Notes: a model not told the origin generated them from the sequence alone. Counted from the first letter of the stretch, positions 52,368 to 62,054 are shown. The stretch: DNA of 64,000 nucleotides from Syntrophomonadaceae bacterium (GCA_012728655.1 JAAYEQ010000012.1:18641-82640), one strand, 5' to 3'. Translations and numbers: made by a program.

Positions 52368-52488
52368 CCAACGCTTACGAGGTTAGCTGACGGGTTCGGG
52401 CCCAGGGCTAGCCCTACCGGAAAACCGGATTCACCCCTATTTGTTTGGGTCCCCCGCTCCCTGTTTCCAGGAATTCAGCGGTTTTGAC
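52368..52488 (-). ncRNA. c-di-AMP riboswitch (ydaO/yuaA class)
   Basis: Minus strand contains GGGAGCGGGGGACCCA, AGGGGTGAATCC, and CCGAACCCGTCAGCTAACCTCGTAAGCG, the hallmark ydaO consensus blocks in correct order. Confidence 0.93.
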
Positions 52489-52826
52489 ATAAAGTCATTA
52501 TTAGATTGTCAGCCGAGATAATTCATTGCATCTTTTTTGCAGACATTACATGGTGTTCCTGATATAGATAATATAATATTCCGGAATGTGATTAAACAAT
52601 ACCATACAAATCCGCAATCAGTCAAGAATTAAGCCGGTTTCGGGCCGCAAACGGCGATATTTCCACAGCATACCCTTGCAGGGTTATTCTTCCAATACGG
52701 CGGCATACCGCCTCAGAATCAGGTGGTTTTTTAACAGAAAAGTTGATCCGGTTAAAGGTCATATCATCCCAACATTCGGTATCAGGAGGGGAACCGACCC
52801 GCACATGATGCAGGCGGAATGGAAAT

Positions 52827-52850
52827 AAAAAGAGCGGATATCCCGCTCTC
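52827..52850 (-). terminator. Intrinsic terminator of GerMN gene
   Basis: Minus strand AGAGCGG gatat CCGCTCT TTTT. Confidence 0.75.
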
Positions 52851-52881
52851 CAGTATAACCTGTAGGGTTGGAAGTACAGCT

Positions 52882-53418
52882 CTACTTTTCCACCAGATTG
52901 AAATCGGGTTCAATGGGCACCGTGGTATCCATATGTCCCAGTATGGACTCGTGTTTTTCTCCTTCCAGCAGGAACTGGACTTTTTCCACTCCCGGGAGTC
53001 CGGTTAAGGTATTGACAACGGAATATATGGTCATTATTTCTCCCGCCGACCCTCCTGGGTGTTCGGTCTGAAACTCTTTGGAGAAATCCACATAGGCCAC
53101 GTCATCAACAACCGTCACCGACAGCACCCTGGTGCCCTCGGGAATAGTAGGAACCGAACCTTCCTTCTGCGGTCCCTTGAGCAGTTCTTCAATTACCGCC
53201 GCCTCCAGAGACCTGTCTTTTTTGTCCACGGTTCTGGTCTCCGGAACCAGGTACATGGCGTCTTTATCTCCAAAGTAGAGGGTTACTGTGTCTTTCCCTG
53301 CGGACGAATCAGATTTTCGGTCACACCCGGTTAAACCCAACCCGATGACTAGCACCGTTGCCAGTGCCACCGCGATTGTACCCAGCCAGCCTCGTTTCCC
53401 CTTTCTGCCTTGATTCAC
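52882..53418 (-). CDS. GerMN-domain lipoprotein
   Basis: Lipobox GLTGC; LTLYFGDKDAMYLVPETR-type GerMN pattern, VAYVDFSKEF. Confidence 0.85.
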   Translation of the reverse strand: MNQGRKGKRGWLGTIAVALATVLVIGLGLTGCDRKSDSSAGKDTVTLYFGDKDAMYLVPETRTVDKKDRSLEAAVIEELLKGPQKEGSVPTIPEGTRVLSVTVVDDVAYVDFSKEFQTEHPGGSAGEIMTIYSVVNTLTGLPGVEKVQFLLEGEKHESILGHMDTTVPIEPDFNLVEK

Positions 53419-53563
53419 AGGTAAAACCTCCCCACAATTTGATTACCCGCAGCAAAAAAGCTTGTTTTAATCCTGGGAGCGCAGATTTTCTTTCTCATTT
53501 TGAACTCCAGTCGGAGGAACCTCCCTGGTGAATATTAAATCCCCGTATCTAAATTTAGCATAA

Positions 53564-53836
53564 TTATCTCATTTCCGGTAAACCCGGCAGGGTGCCTTCT
53601 TGAAACTGAAAGGTGAAACCCAGGGTGGTTGTGGGATTGATAAAGATGGTAAGCTGTGCCGAAGAGGCTGTTCTTTGGGTGCCGGGGGAAAATTCCAGGT
53701 CAAAAGGGACTCCGGCTTTGATCAGCAGAGCTATGGTGGTGTTAAGTCGGCTGATTTCTATGGTATTGGCTCGGATTAAAGTCTTAATAATATCCAAGGC
53801 TAGAATTGATTCCAGCGTTCTCTTGGAACTATGCAC
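53564..53836 (-). CDS. Hypothetical protein, 90 aa
   Basis: GTG start with G-rich upstream sequence; beta-rich C-terminal half. Confidence 0.45.
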   Translation of the reverse strand: MHSSKRTLESILALDIIKTLIRANTIEISRLNTTIALLIKAGVPFDLEFSPGTQRTASSAQLTIFINPTTTLGFTFQFQEGTLPGLPEMR

Positions 53837-54069
53837 TCGGATCCCCCCAACTACATTCTATGTCAACGCTCAGGCAATGGTTTGTGTTACGGATTATACA
53901 CTGCAGCATGCGGTATCTCTTCCTGGGAAATGCAAAATAACCAATAAAAAGCACGGTTTCCATGTAACCCTTTACACCGACCGGTTTTTCCAGTATAATC
54001 CATTTTGGGCTGTTGACGCCAACCGGAGTTATGATAAACTAACCTGTATCAGGAAATCACGAAGGGAAG

Positions 54070-54495
54070 ATGTACTTGGAAGACTTCACTACTTTTGTCT
54101 GCTTCAAATTAAAAGCCACCAACAAGAAGGTGGAACGATACCTGACCTCCGAGTACGGAGAATTCGGAATAAATTTACCTCAATCCTTTATTATCCTGAG
54201 CCTGCTGTTAAAGGACGGCTCAACCCTGACCGAGATTGGAAACCGGGCGCAGATTGAGAACTCGTCGCTTACCACTATGGTTGACAAGCTCGAGGCTATG
54301 GAACTGGTCAAGAGGCAGCTCGATCGCGAGGATCGCCGGGTTATTCGAGTTTTCTTGACCAGCAAAGGTCGTGAGCTGGCGGAAAGGGTGCTCGATGCCG
54401 GGACCAAGTTTAACCAAATGATCAAAGAGGCCATCGGCGACGAGGAGGAATCCTTGCTCAGGTCACTGGACATCATCAGCAAATGTCTGGAATAG
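54070..54495 (+). CDS. MarR-family transcriptional regulator
   Basis: LTEIGNRAQIENSSLTTMVDKLEAMELVKRQLDREDRRVIRVFLTSKG. Confidence 0.93.
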   Translation: MYLEDFTTFVCFKLKATNKKVERYLTSEYGEFGINLPQSFIILSLLLKDGSTLTEIGNRAQIENSSLTTMVDKLEAMELVKRQLDREDRRVIRVFLTSKGRELAERVLDAGTKFNQMIKEAIGDEEESLLRSLDIISKCLE

Positions 54496-54741
54496 TTTTT
54501 TGATCGTCGTCGCCGCAGGGGACAGCAAGAATTGACATACCATATCTGCAGTTGATTTTCCCGCAGTTAATCACGCCATTGCACCACCGCAGCGGGATCA
54601 TCAGGTTCACTCTTCTTGACTTGTTCACGGTTTATACTATGCATAATTTCCCAATTATCTCTCATAATACCACAGAGCGATAATGCCGGTGGCGGGAGCT
54701 ATGCCCTCCCGGTCCCGGCAGGCGGAAAGCGGAGGACTACG

Positions 54742-55401
54742 GTGAAAGTCGCCATTTTTGACTTTGACGGTACCCTGACTACCAGAGAAACACTGCCCTG
54801 CCTGGGCAAAGACTGGATCAGGCAAAAGCGCTCTCGCATCAGGTATTTCAGAACCCTGTTCTCAGTACTGCCTCATCTGGTACTCTGGAAAACGGGAAAG
54901 CTGTCTCGGGAACACATGAAAATGCGAGTTATGCACCGCTTCAATCGAATCTTTACAGGAATGACCGAAGAAGAGATAATGGCTTTTTTTGCTCATGCCT
55001 ACCCCAATCTCAAAAAATTTTTCAATCCGGCGGTAATCGAGGAGATTAAGGCCGCCAAAAATGAGGGCTTTTATACGGTTCTGCTGTCGGGAGCTCACGC
55101 CGGGTTGTTAAGATTTGTGGGTGAAGATCTGGGTTTTGATTGTGTTATCGGCGTAGAACTGCCCCTATGCAACGGAATTTTTGACCATAGCCGGCCGGTG
55201 GAATTCATTGACGGGCAGGCCAAAATCAACTTGATCAAGCAGCATTTCGCCGAACGGGAGATTGACTGGCAGGCCAGCCGGGCGTATGGGGACAGCTATG
55301 ACGATCTCAAAGTGCTGGAAATGGTGGGTACGCCGGTAGCAGTCAATCCGGAGTCGCGGCTGTTGGCGCACGCCCGGAATATGAACTGGCGAGTTCTGTA
55401 A
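54742..55401 (+). CDS. HAD-IB family hydrolase (SerB/PSP-like)
   Basis: VAIFDFDGTLTTRET; GGAGG 6 nt before GTG 54742 (ORF track over-extends to 54616). Confidence 0.88.
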   Translation: MKVAIFDFDGTLTTRETLPCLGKDWIRQKRSRIRYFRTLFSVLPHLVLWKTGKLSREHMKMRVMHRFNRIFTGMTEEEIMAFFAHAYPNLKKFFNPAVIEEIKAAKNEGFYTVLLSGAHAGLLRFVGEDLGFDCVIGVELPLCNGIFDHSRPVEFIDGQAKINLIKQHFAEREIDWQASRAYGDSYDDLKVLEMVGTPVAVNPESRLLAHARNMNWRVL

Positions 55402-55420
55402 CCGACGGTGACAGCTTTAT

Positions 55421-56308
55421 TCAAACAGCTTTAAATACACCTTCGTCGAGTTCTTCCGCCAATCCTAATTTAACCAAACGCTCCAGGTGGTTCCTAATCA
55501 TTGATTTCTCCCAGAACAAAACCGGCATTGAGGGGTGCTCGCGATATATCAGGTGTTTTTCCGCCAGTTGATCAATGGTCTGGGGGCTTTCCCTGAGCTG
55601 CTTGAGTATCCTCTGTTCCCGCTTCAGTATCCGGTCGCGGTATTCGCGTAATACCGGTCGGGGATTATCAACGATCTGATTCACATGACTGGTTACCACC
55701 GCCGCCGGATTTAATTCGATAATTCTATCAATAGAAGCGATTAACTCGCCCGGGTCGGTATGAGCCTCACCATACCAGGGACCAACCTTGGTCAAACAAA
55801 TATCTCCCAGAAAAGCCAAGTCCTCCTCAGGAAAATAAAACGCGCAGTGTCCTTTGGAATGGCCGGGCGTATGCAGGACCATGAACTTGGTAGAGCCGCA
55901 ATCAATTACCTGTCCGTCATTTATTTCTCCATCCACACGCCACTCTTCGGTAAGGCTGTTAGGTTCTACTCCCTCCTCCACTCTTTCCCGGTTGTACAGA
56001 TCCTGAGGCATGAGTTGATTCCAACCATCAATTGCCATCACTTTTTCAACCGATTTGATAGAAATGCGCTCTACAGGGTGTAATAGGATTTGGGCGCGGG
56101 TGAAAAACTTGTTGCCCCTCACATGATCATAATGGTGATGGGTATTAATCAGTATATCTACCTTTTCCGGCTGCACCTTGGCCAGTTCTCTTCCGGCCCC
56201 GCTATCGATAACCAATCGAATGTCATCATCAACAAGTATGCAGTTTCCATAGGTATAGCCTTCTTCATTAAAAACAATGAACAGCTTCTCTCCCCTTTTT
56301 AACAGCAT
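55421..56308 (-). CDS. MBL-fold metallo-hydrolase
   Basis: NTHHHYDHVRG, HTPGHSKGHCAF, LGDICL motifs. Confidence 0.92.
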   Translation of the reverse strand: MLLKRGEKLFIVFNEEGYTYGNCILVDDDIRLVIDSGAGRELAKVQPEKVDILINTHHHYDHVRGNKFFTRAQILLHPVERISIKSVEKVMAIDGWNQLMPQDLYNRERVEEGVEPNSLTEEWRVDGEINDGQVIDCGSTKFMVLHTPGHSKGHCAFYFPEEDLAFLGDICLTKVGPWYGEAHTDPGELIASIDRIIELNPAAVVTSHVNQIVDNPRPVLREYRDRILKREQRILKQLRESPQTIDQLAEKHLIYREHPSMPVLFWEKSMIRNHLERLVKLGLAEELDEGVFKAV

Positions 56309-56457
56309 TGGTATTACTCCCTGTGTGGAATATTTAATAATTTAATATTATCATGGTAATGCCATTCGACACCTAAACTAGTTTTCCTTTTATTGCAAAG
56401 ACGGGTGCGCCCCGGCCTCGGGATCAACCCTTCGGCTCAGCGACAGGCGGTCAAGCC

Positions 56458-56496
56458 AAAAAAAGAGGACCCGAGCAGGATTCCGGGCCCTCTTTC
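56458..56496 (-). terminator. Intrinsic terminator of LysM/3D gene
   Basis: Minus strand AAAGAGGGCCCGG ... CTCGGGTCCTCTTTTTTT. Confidence 0.75.
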
Positions 56497-56514
56497 CCAC
56501 AATGGGGGCAGTCT

Positions 56515-57120
56515 TTATTCCAAAATCCTTACCTTTACCGTTCTTCGTCCCCAGAGAATAGCCTGATCGCGACTGTCCATGAACAGGTCTATCCTGTATC
56601 CCTTGATCAGTCCGCCCGTATCTTCCGCTATATAAACGCCATTGATGCTCGGCCAGGTATCACAGGTTACGTATACCTTGGATCTGAGAGGGATCACCGA
56701 AGGATCGACCGCGATGGTCCGTCTCTCCTGGGGCCAGGTCATGGTTGCGGTACGGTTTCCGGTATGGGTATAGGCGGTAGCAATACATACCAATTCCCGG
56801 CCAACCAGGCCACGGCTGACAGCGGTTGAAGGACGAACCGCATCGGGATTGTCGAGCGGAACCTTGAGCTGCTGACCGGGGTAAATATACTTCCCGATCT
56901 CATTAAGTTTGTACATCTCATTTATTACTTCCCGCACATCCCGGTTGGGGCAATGCTTCCTGGCTATATTCCATAAGCAGTCTCCGCGTTTTACCACCAC
57001 GATTTTGTAAGGCGGATTAGCGGAGGGTTGAGCTGAAACGGCATCCGCGTTTATGGGCACCATTATTGCCATTAAAGACGCCAGCAGGAGCCCACAAACG
57101 GTTTTTCCAAGTTTACCCAT
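56515..57120 (-). CDS. LysM + 3D-domain (YabE-like) cell-wall protein
   Basis: Signal peptide, LysM VVKRGDCLWNIARKHCP, 3D domain with final DLFMDSRDQAILWGRRTVKVRIL. Confidence 0.92.
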   Translation of the reverse strand: MGKLGKTVCGLLLASLMAIMVPINADAVSAQPSANPPYKIVVVKRGDCLWNIARKHCPNRDVREVINEMYKLNEIGKYIYPGQQLKVPLDNPDAVRPSTAVSRGLVGRELVCIATAYTHTGNRTATMTWPQERRTIAVDPSVIPLRSKVYVTCDTWPSINGVYIAEDTGGLIKGYRIDLFMDSRDQAILWGRRTVKVRILE

Positions 57121-57310
57121 TGCTCACCCACCTCAGCATCTGCACCAACAGGTAAAGCAAACTCAGGCCCGCCACCCAGGAAACCGTAACGCTCAGGGCT
57201 TTACCGGCCCGGTTAAAGGCCTCCTCTGAATCGCTCGCAGCGATCACCCTCCTTTGTCTTGGTTTGGGTATTGAAACCCTCTCTTCAAGAGTCGCATTCA
57301 GAATCCGCAT
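57113..57310 (-). CDS. Small single-TM protein, 65 aa
   Basis: Overlaps LysM/3D gene start by 8 nt; single C-terminal TM helix. Confidence 0.55.
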   Translation of the reverse strand: MRILNATLEERVSIPKPRQRRVIAASDSEEAFNRAGKALSVTVSWVAGLSLLYLLVQMLRWVSNG

Positions 57311-57688
57311 TTTAAGAGTTACCCTCCCATATGGTAATTAATCTGAACCGGAATTTCCCGGTTCATGTAGTCAATTATTTCCAATTGTCTGCTTTTAAAA
57401 CATTTCCTGGGGTTGGCCAAGATGCTCGGGAAGGCAAGCCCTGCGATTGGTTTCGCGGGGACGTTTTGGCGGGGCAACGGGTTTGTTCAGGTTTCTAAAA
57501 ATGGGAATGTGTGCATAAAGATGTGGTGTACCCGGTTGCTGCTCACCTCTTGCAAAGGCCAAGCAGCAATGCTTACTTTTTCGGAACATTTCCCTTATGT
57601 CCGAGATTTGCTCTGCCGCTTTAATAGGCAGGCTGCCGCTATAATTCGGCATAATATTCGTAATTCGTATTATTTTTCATGTAATTTC

Positions 57689-57703
57689 AATGTTCAAAAT
57701 ATT
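57689..57703 (+). promoter_or_regulatory. 15-nt element AATGTTCAAAATATT (copy 1)
   Basis: Identical to copy at 59827-59841; 158 nt upstream of start codon. Confidence 0.5.
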
Positions 57704-57860
57704 TTAATTGTTTAGAAGGAATACCCACCCTTCGTCTAGAAATAGTACAGGCACAGAATCAGTGTATTGTTGATCAAATTATCGCGGGGAAAGGGGTGGT
57801 CAACGGAACCGATAGTCTTTGTCATCTACACAACCTATTGAGAAAAGGGGGGCAATTGGT

Positions 57861-59567
57861 TTGTTCATTCCTGATGAATTGTTAGCCAAAAGACCCTGGC
57901 TGCGCCACTATGACACGGATGTGTTGCCAACACTAAACTATCCAAGCTTTCCGGCCACGGAAATACTGCGCAACACGGCCAATGTTGAGGCAGACAAAGC
58001 GGCGACCTGGTTTTATGGTACGGAGATCACTTATTGGGATCTGCACCTCACAGTCATCCGCCTGGCAAACAAGCTGCTCGAACTGGGAGTAAAGAAGGGA
58101 GACCGGGTTGGAATTCATCTGCCCAACTCACCGCAGTTTGTTATTGCCTACTGGGCTTTGTTGGCCATAGGAGCAATCGTGGTCAACCTTAACCCCATGT
58201 ACACCAAAGATGAGCTGAAATTCTGTCTCGAAAACACCGGGACGACCGGACTGTTTACCTTCGACACCGTCCTTCCCGTAGTCAAGGCCCTTTGCGAAGA
58301 GTATCCAATTCCTCTGGTTATCGTTACCCGTATCACCGATTTTGTAGATGCCGCCCCAACCAGTACCAAGGAAGAACTGGGATTGCCAGAAAGCTGGTAT
58401 CATTTCTCCGAACTCCTGGAGCAGAGCACCAACATTATTCCGCCTCGGATTACCATTGTGCCTGAGGATCCGGCCATCATCCAGTTCACCGGAGGAACCA
58501 CCGGAACCCCCAAGGGTGCGGTTCTGACTCACCGCAACGTGGTCGCGGCCAGCTTCCAGTGCGATATGTGGGGTCAATCGGTAATTGGGCGCCTGCCGGT
58601 CTCCAGGAAACGCGTCCTCTGTACTCTGCCCTTCTTCCATGTTTACGGAGAAATAGTGGCCTTGTGTACCTCGGTGAAGAATGGTTCCACCATGGTGATC
58701 CTGCCGCGGTTTGACCCCGATGAGGTCGTAAATACCATAGCCGCATTTCCGGAGTTCTCCTTCTGGCCGGTGGTGCCTACCATGCTGGCAGCAGTTCTTA
58801 ACCATCCCCGGGCGCAAGAATTGAACCTGGCGAAGCGCTTCGCTCTGATTAACAGCGGCGCCGCTCCCTGTCCGGTTGAACTCATCGAGAAAGCCAGAGA
58901 TTTCAATATCTTCTTCAGCGAAGGATGGGGTATGAGCGAGACCACCTCTCTGGGGATCACCCAGCCCATTCAAGGGGTCAAGAAACCCTTGAGTATAGGC
59001 ATACCATATCCGGATACCGATGTTAAACTCGTTGACCTCAACACCGGCGAACCGGTTAAGCAGGGAGAAGTCGGCGAAATCTGGATCAAGTCGCCCCTGG
59101 TCATGAAAGAATACTGGAACAACCCCGAAGAAACAGCCGAACAATTAAAGGACGGCTGGCTCCGGACCGGCGACCTGGCTTATATGGACGAGGACTACTA
59201 CATCTTTATCGTCGACCGCTCCAAGGACATAATCATCTCCGGCGGATACAACATTTATCCCCGCGACATTGACGAGGTCCTTTTCAAACATCCCAAGGTT
59301 AAAGACGCCATTACCGTGGGTATACCGGACGAGTATCGCGGTGAAATTGTGAAAGCCTTCGTGCAGCCGGTTGAAGGCGCCGAAGTAACCGCAGAAGAAT
59401 TAATCGCCTATTGTCGCGAGCACCTGGCGCCTTACAAAGTTCCCAGGATGATAGAATTCCGCTCAGAACTCCCACGTTCCAACGTCGGGAAGGCGTTTAG
59501 GAGGAAACTGAGAGACGAAGAGATTGTCAAGATGAAAAAAGAAAAAGAACAACAAGAAAAAGCATAG
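57861..59567 (+). CDS. Long-chain acyl-CoA synthetase (AMP-binding) paralog 1
   Basis: IIQFTGGTTGTPKGAVLTHRN, SEGWGMSETTSLG, GWLRTGDLAYMDEDYY; TTG start 57861 preceded by GGGGGG; ORF track 57819. Confidence 0.95.
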   Translation: MFIPDELLAKRPWLRHYDTDVLPTLNYPSFPATEILRNTANVEADKAATWFYGTEITYWDLHLTVIRLANKLLELGVKKGDRVGIHLPNSPQFVIAYWALLAIGAIVVNLNPMYTKDELKFCLENTGTTGLFTFDTVLPVVKALCEEYPIPLVIVTRITDFVDAAPTSTKEELGLPESWYHFSELLEQSTNIIPPRITIVPEDPAIIQFTGGTTGTPKGAVLTHRNVVAASFQCDMWGQSVIGRLPVSRKRVLCTLPFFHVYGEIVALCTSVKNGSTMVILPRFDPDEVVNTIAAFPEFSFWPVVPTMLAAVLNHPRAQELNLAKRFALINSGAAPCPVELIEKARDFNIFFSEGWGMSETTSLGITQPIQGVKKPLSIGIPYPDTDVKLVDLNTGEPVKQGEVGEIWIKSPLVMKEYWNNPEETAEQLKDGWLRTGDLAYMDEDYYIFIVDRSKDIIISGGYNIYPRDIDEVLFKHPKVKDAITVGIPDEYRGEIVKAFVQPVEGAEVTAEELIAYCREHLAPYKVPRMIEFRSELPRSNVGKAFRRKLRDEEIVKMKKEKEQQEKA

Positions 59568-59656
59568 CAGCCGGCAACCACAATCAGGGAAACCGGACTG
59601 TAAAATTTAACATCAAGAGCAATCAATTAGACAAGAAATCGACACAGTCGATAGGA

Positions 59657-59686
59657 GGGGGAGTTAGGTGACTCCCTTCATTTTTT
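59657..59686 (+). terminator. Terminator after paralog 1
   Basis: GGGAGT taggtg ACTCCC TTCATTTTTT. Confidence 0.75.
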
Positions 59687-59826
59687 GGTGTCCTGCCAGC
59701 ATTGCGGCTTGCCTACGCGGTTCCTCTTTTCTTTCTCTTCCTCCCCGGAAAACCATTTGAAAAATTTGTATAAATGTAGCGAATTTTCGAAATTTGTTGC
59801 ATTTCTTTATAATTTGATCTTGTTCA

Positions 59827-59841
59827 AATGTTCAAAATATT
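59827..59841 (+). promoter_or_regulatory. 15-nt element AATGTTCAAAATATT (copy 2)
   Basis: Identical to copy at 57689-57703; 154 nt upstream of start codon. Confidence 0.5.
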
Positions 59842-59994
59842 GTTTTGGATTTTGGAGGAAATTGAATATCAGTAGAGAAATAATTCATAATGGTATGTTT
59901 TGTATTTAATGGATCCACTTATGAAAGGGGGGGTCTTGGTTAATCAGAGGTTGGCGTCTCTGCCATCAACAAAATAAGATTGGAGGTTGTTGAT

Positions 59995-61695
59995 TTGCCT
60001 ATTACGGAGGAGTTGTTAGCGAAAAGGCCTTGGCTGCGTTACTATGACCCTACAGTTCTTCCCAGTATTAATTATCCCCGATTCCCGGCCACGGACATAC
60101 TGCGCAACACGGCCAATGTGGAGGGGGACAAAGCGGCCACCTGGTTTTACGGTACGGAGATTACCTTTTGGGAACTGTATATGACCGTTATCCGCCTGGC
60201 AAATAAGCTGATCGAACTGGGGGTCAAGAAGGGTGATAGGGTTGGCATCTACCTGCCCAATTCACCGCAGTTTGTTATTGCCTACTGGGCGCTGCTCATG
60301 GTGGGAGCAATCGTGGTCAACCTTAATCCCATGTACACCAAGGACGAACTGCAATTCTGTGTGGAAAACACTGGAATAACCGGGTTGTTTGCCTTTGATA
60401 TGGTTCTCCCCAACGTTAAAGCCGTGTGCGAGATCGTTAATATTCCACTGGTGGTGATCACCAGGATCACCGACTTTGTAGATGCGGCTCCTACCAGCAC
60501 CAAGGAAGAACTGGGACTTCCGGATGCCTGGCATCATTTCTCCGAGCTCCTGGAACAGAGCACTAACACGGTTCCGCCTCGGATTCCCATTGTACCCGAG
60601 GATCCGGCCATCATTCAGTTTACCGGTGGAACTACCGGTATCCCCAAGGGTGCGGTCCTGACCCACCGCAACGTGGTAGCGGCTTGTTATATGGTTGAAA
60701 TGTGGGGTAGCGGGGTTATCGCGCGCATACCGACCTCAAGGCGGTTTGTACTGTGCACCCTGCCATATTTCCATGTTTATGGAGAAGTGGTGGCCATGTG
60801 TTACTCTATACAGAGCGGCTCCACCCAGGTTATCCTGCCGCGGTTTGAGATCGAAGAGGTCATGAACACCATCGCCGCATTTCCGGAGTTTTCCTTCTGG
60901 CCATGTGTACCGACAATGTTGCAGGCTGTGCTCAACCACCCCCGGGTGGAAGAACTGAACCTGGCGAAGCGCTTCGCTCTGATTAACAACGGGGCAGCAC
61001 CCTGCCCGTTGCAGCTCATTCAAAGAGCCAACGATCTTAACATCTTCCTCAGCGAAGGTTGGGGCATGAGCGAGACCACCTCTCTGGGGATCACCCAGCC
61101 CATTCAAGGGGTTAAGAAACCCTTGAGTATAGGCATACCCTACCCGGATACCGATGTTAAAATCGTTGATCTGGAAACCGGTGAGACGGTGAAGCAGGGC
61201 GAAGTCGGCGAAATCTGGATCAAGTCGCCTTTGGTTATGTCCTACTACTGGAATAACCCCGAAGAGACCGCCAACCAACTGAAGGACGGCTGGCTCCGAA
61301 CCGGCGACATGGCCTACATGGATGAGGACTACTACATCTTTATTGTCGACCGTTCCAAGGATATAATCATCGCCGGCGGATACAACATTTATCCTCGTGA
61401 AATAGACGAAGTCCTCTTCAAACATCCCAAGGTTAAAGACGCCATTACCATAGGTATACCGGACGAGTATCGTGGTGAAACCGTTAAAGCCTTCGTACAG
61501 CCGGTTGAAGGTGTGGAAGTAACCGCAGAAGAACTGATCGCATACTGTCGTGAGCACCTGGCGGCTTACAAAGTCCCGAGAATCATCGAATTCCGTTCGG
61601 AACTTCCGCGCTCCAATGTGGGCAAAGCACTCCGGAGAAAACTGAGAGAAGAAGAGATTGCCAAAATGAAGAAAGAAAAGGAAGCCCAGTCATAA
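59995..61695 (+). CDS. Long-chain acyl-CoA synthetase paralog 2
   Basis: Same motifs as paralog 1; TTG start 59995, 8 nt after GGAGG; ORF track 59980. Confidence 0.95.
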   Translation: MPITEELLAKRPWLRYYDPTVLPSINYPRFPATDILRNTANVEGDKAATWFYGTEITFWELYMTVIRLANKLIELGVKKGDRVGIYLPNSPQFVIAYWALLMVGAIVVNLNPMYTKDELQFCVENTGITGLFAFDMVLPNVKAVCEIVNIPLVVITRITDFVDAAPTSTKEELGLPDAWHHFSELLEQSTNTVPPRIPIVPEDPAIIQFTGGTTGIPKGAVLTHRNVVAACYMVEMWGSGVIARIPTSRRFVLCTLPYFHVYGEVVAMCYSIQSGSTQVILPRFEIEEVMNTIAAFPEFSFWPCVPTMLQAVLNHPRVEELNLAKRFALINNGAAPCPLQLIQRANDLNIFLSEGWGMSETTSLGITQPIQGVKKPLSIGIPYPDTDVKIVDLETGETVKQGEVGEIWIKSPLVMSYYWNNPEETANQLKDGWLRTGDMAYMDEDYYIFIVDRSKDIIIAGGYNIYPREIDEVLFKHPKVKDAITIGIPDEYRGETVKAFVQPVEGVEVTAEELIAYCREHLAAYKVPRIIEFRSELPRSNVGKALRRKLREEEIAKMKKEKEAQS

Positions 61696-61790
61696 TAACT
61701 TCGGTGTCAACCACAATCAGCAGTCGCCAATGCTGAGGCTGATACATCAGGGGAACATGATTAGACAAGAAAGAGATATAGCAGGTATGA

Positions 61791-61820
61791 AGGGGGAGTA
61801 TGGGAACTCCCTTTCTTTTT
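61791..61820 (+). terminator. Terminator after paralog 2
   Basis: GGGAGT atggga ACTCCC TTTCTTTTT. Confidence 0.75.
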
Positions 61821-62054
61821 CACCCTCATGCTGCCCGAGACGCCGATAACCTGCTTTGCTTACCAAGCTCATACCGGCTCTTAAGCGGCGCCTGTCATTA
61901 CTTCAACACTCATCCCATATACTTATACCAGTTTTATGGACTTGGCCCAAGACCTGCCGCGTTCATTTGTACAAGCAAGCCGCGCTGGGTAATGGGTTCT
62001 CAGGGCAGTGCCCTTCCCGTTATCAATAATGCCAGAGATCAGGAGGTGGTATTA

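Noticed and set aside
52622-52804. 60-aa minus-strand ORF between GerMN gene and riboswitch
   Set aside because: No ribosome binding site visible and no recognisable family; insufficient support
57413-57715. 100-aa plus-strand ORF upstream of acyl-CoA synthetase 1
   Set aside because: Ends inside the AT-rich promoter region, no SD, no family resemblance
58128-59144. 338-aa minus-strand ORF antisense to acyl-CoA synthetase 1 (and the similar 60736-61557)
   Set aside because: Recurs in paralogs only because the coding strand is conserved; no independent start signals
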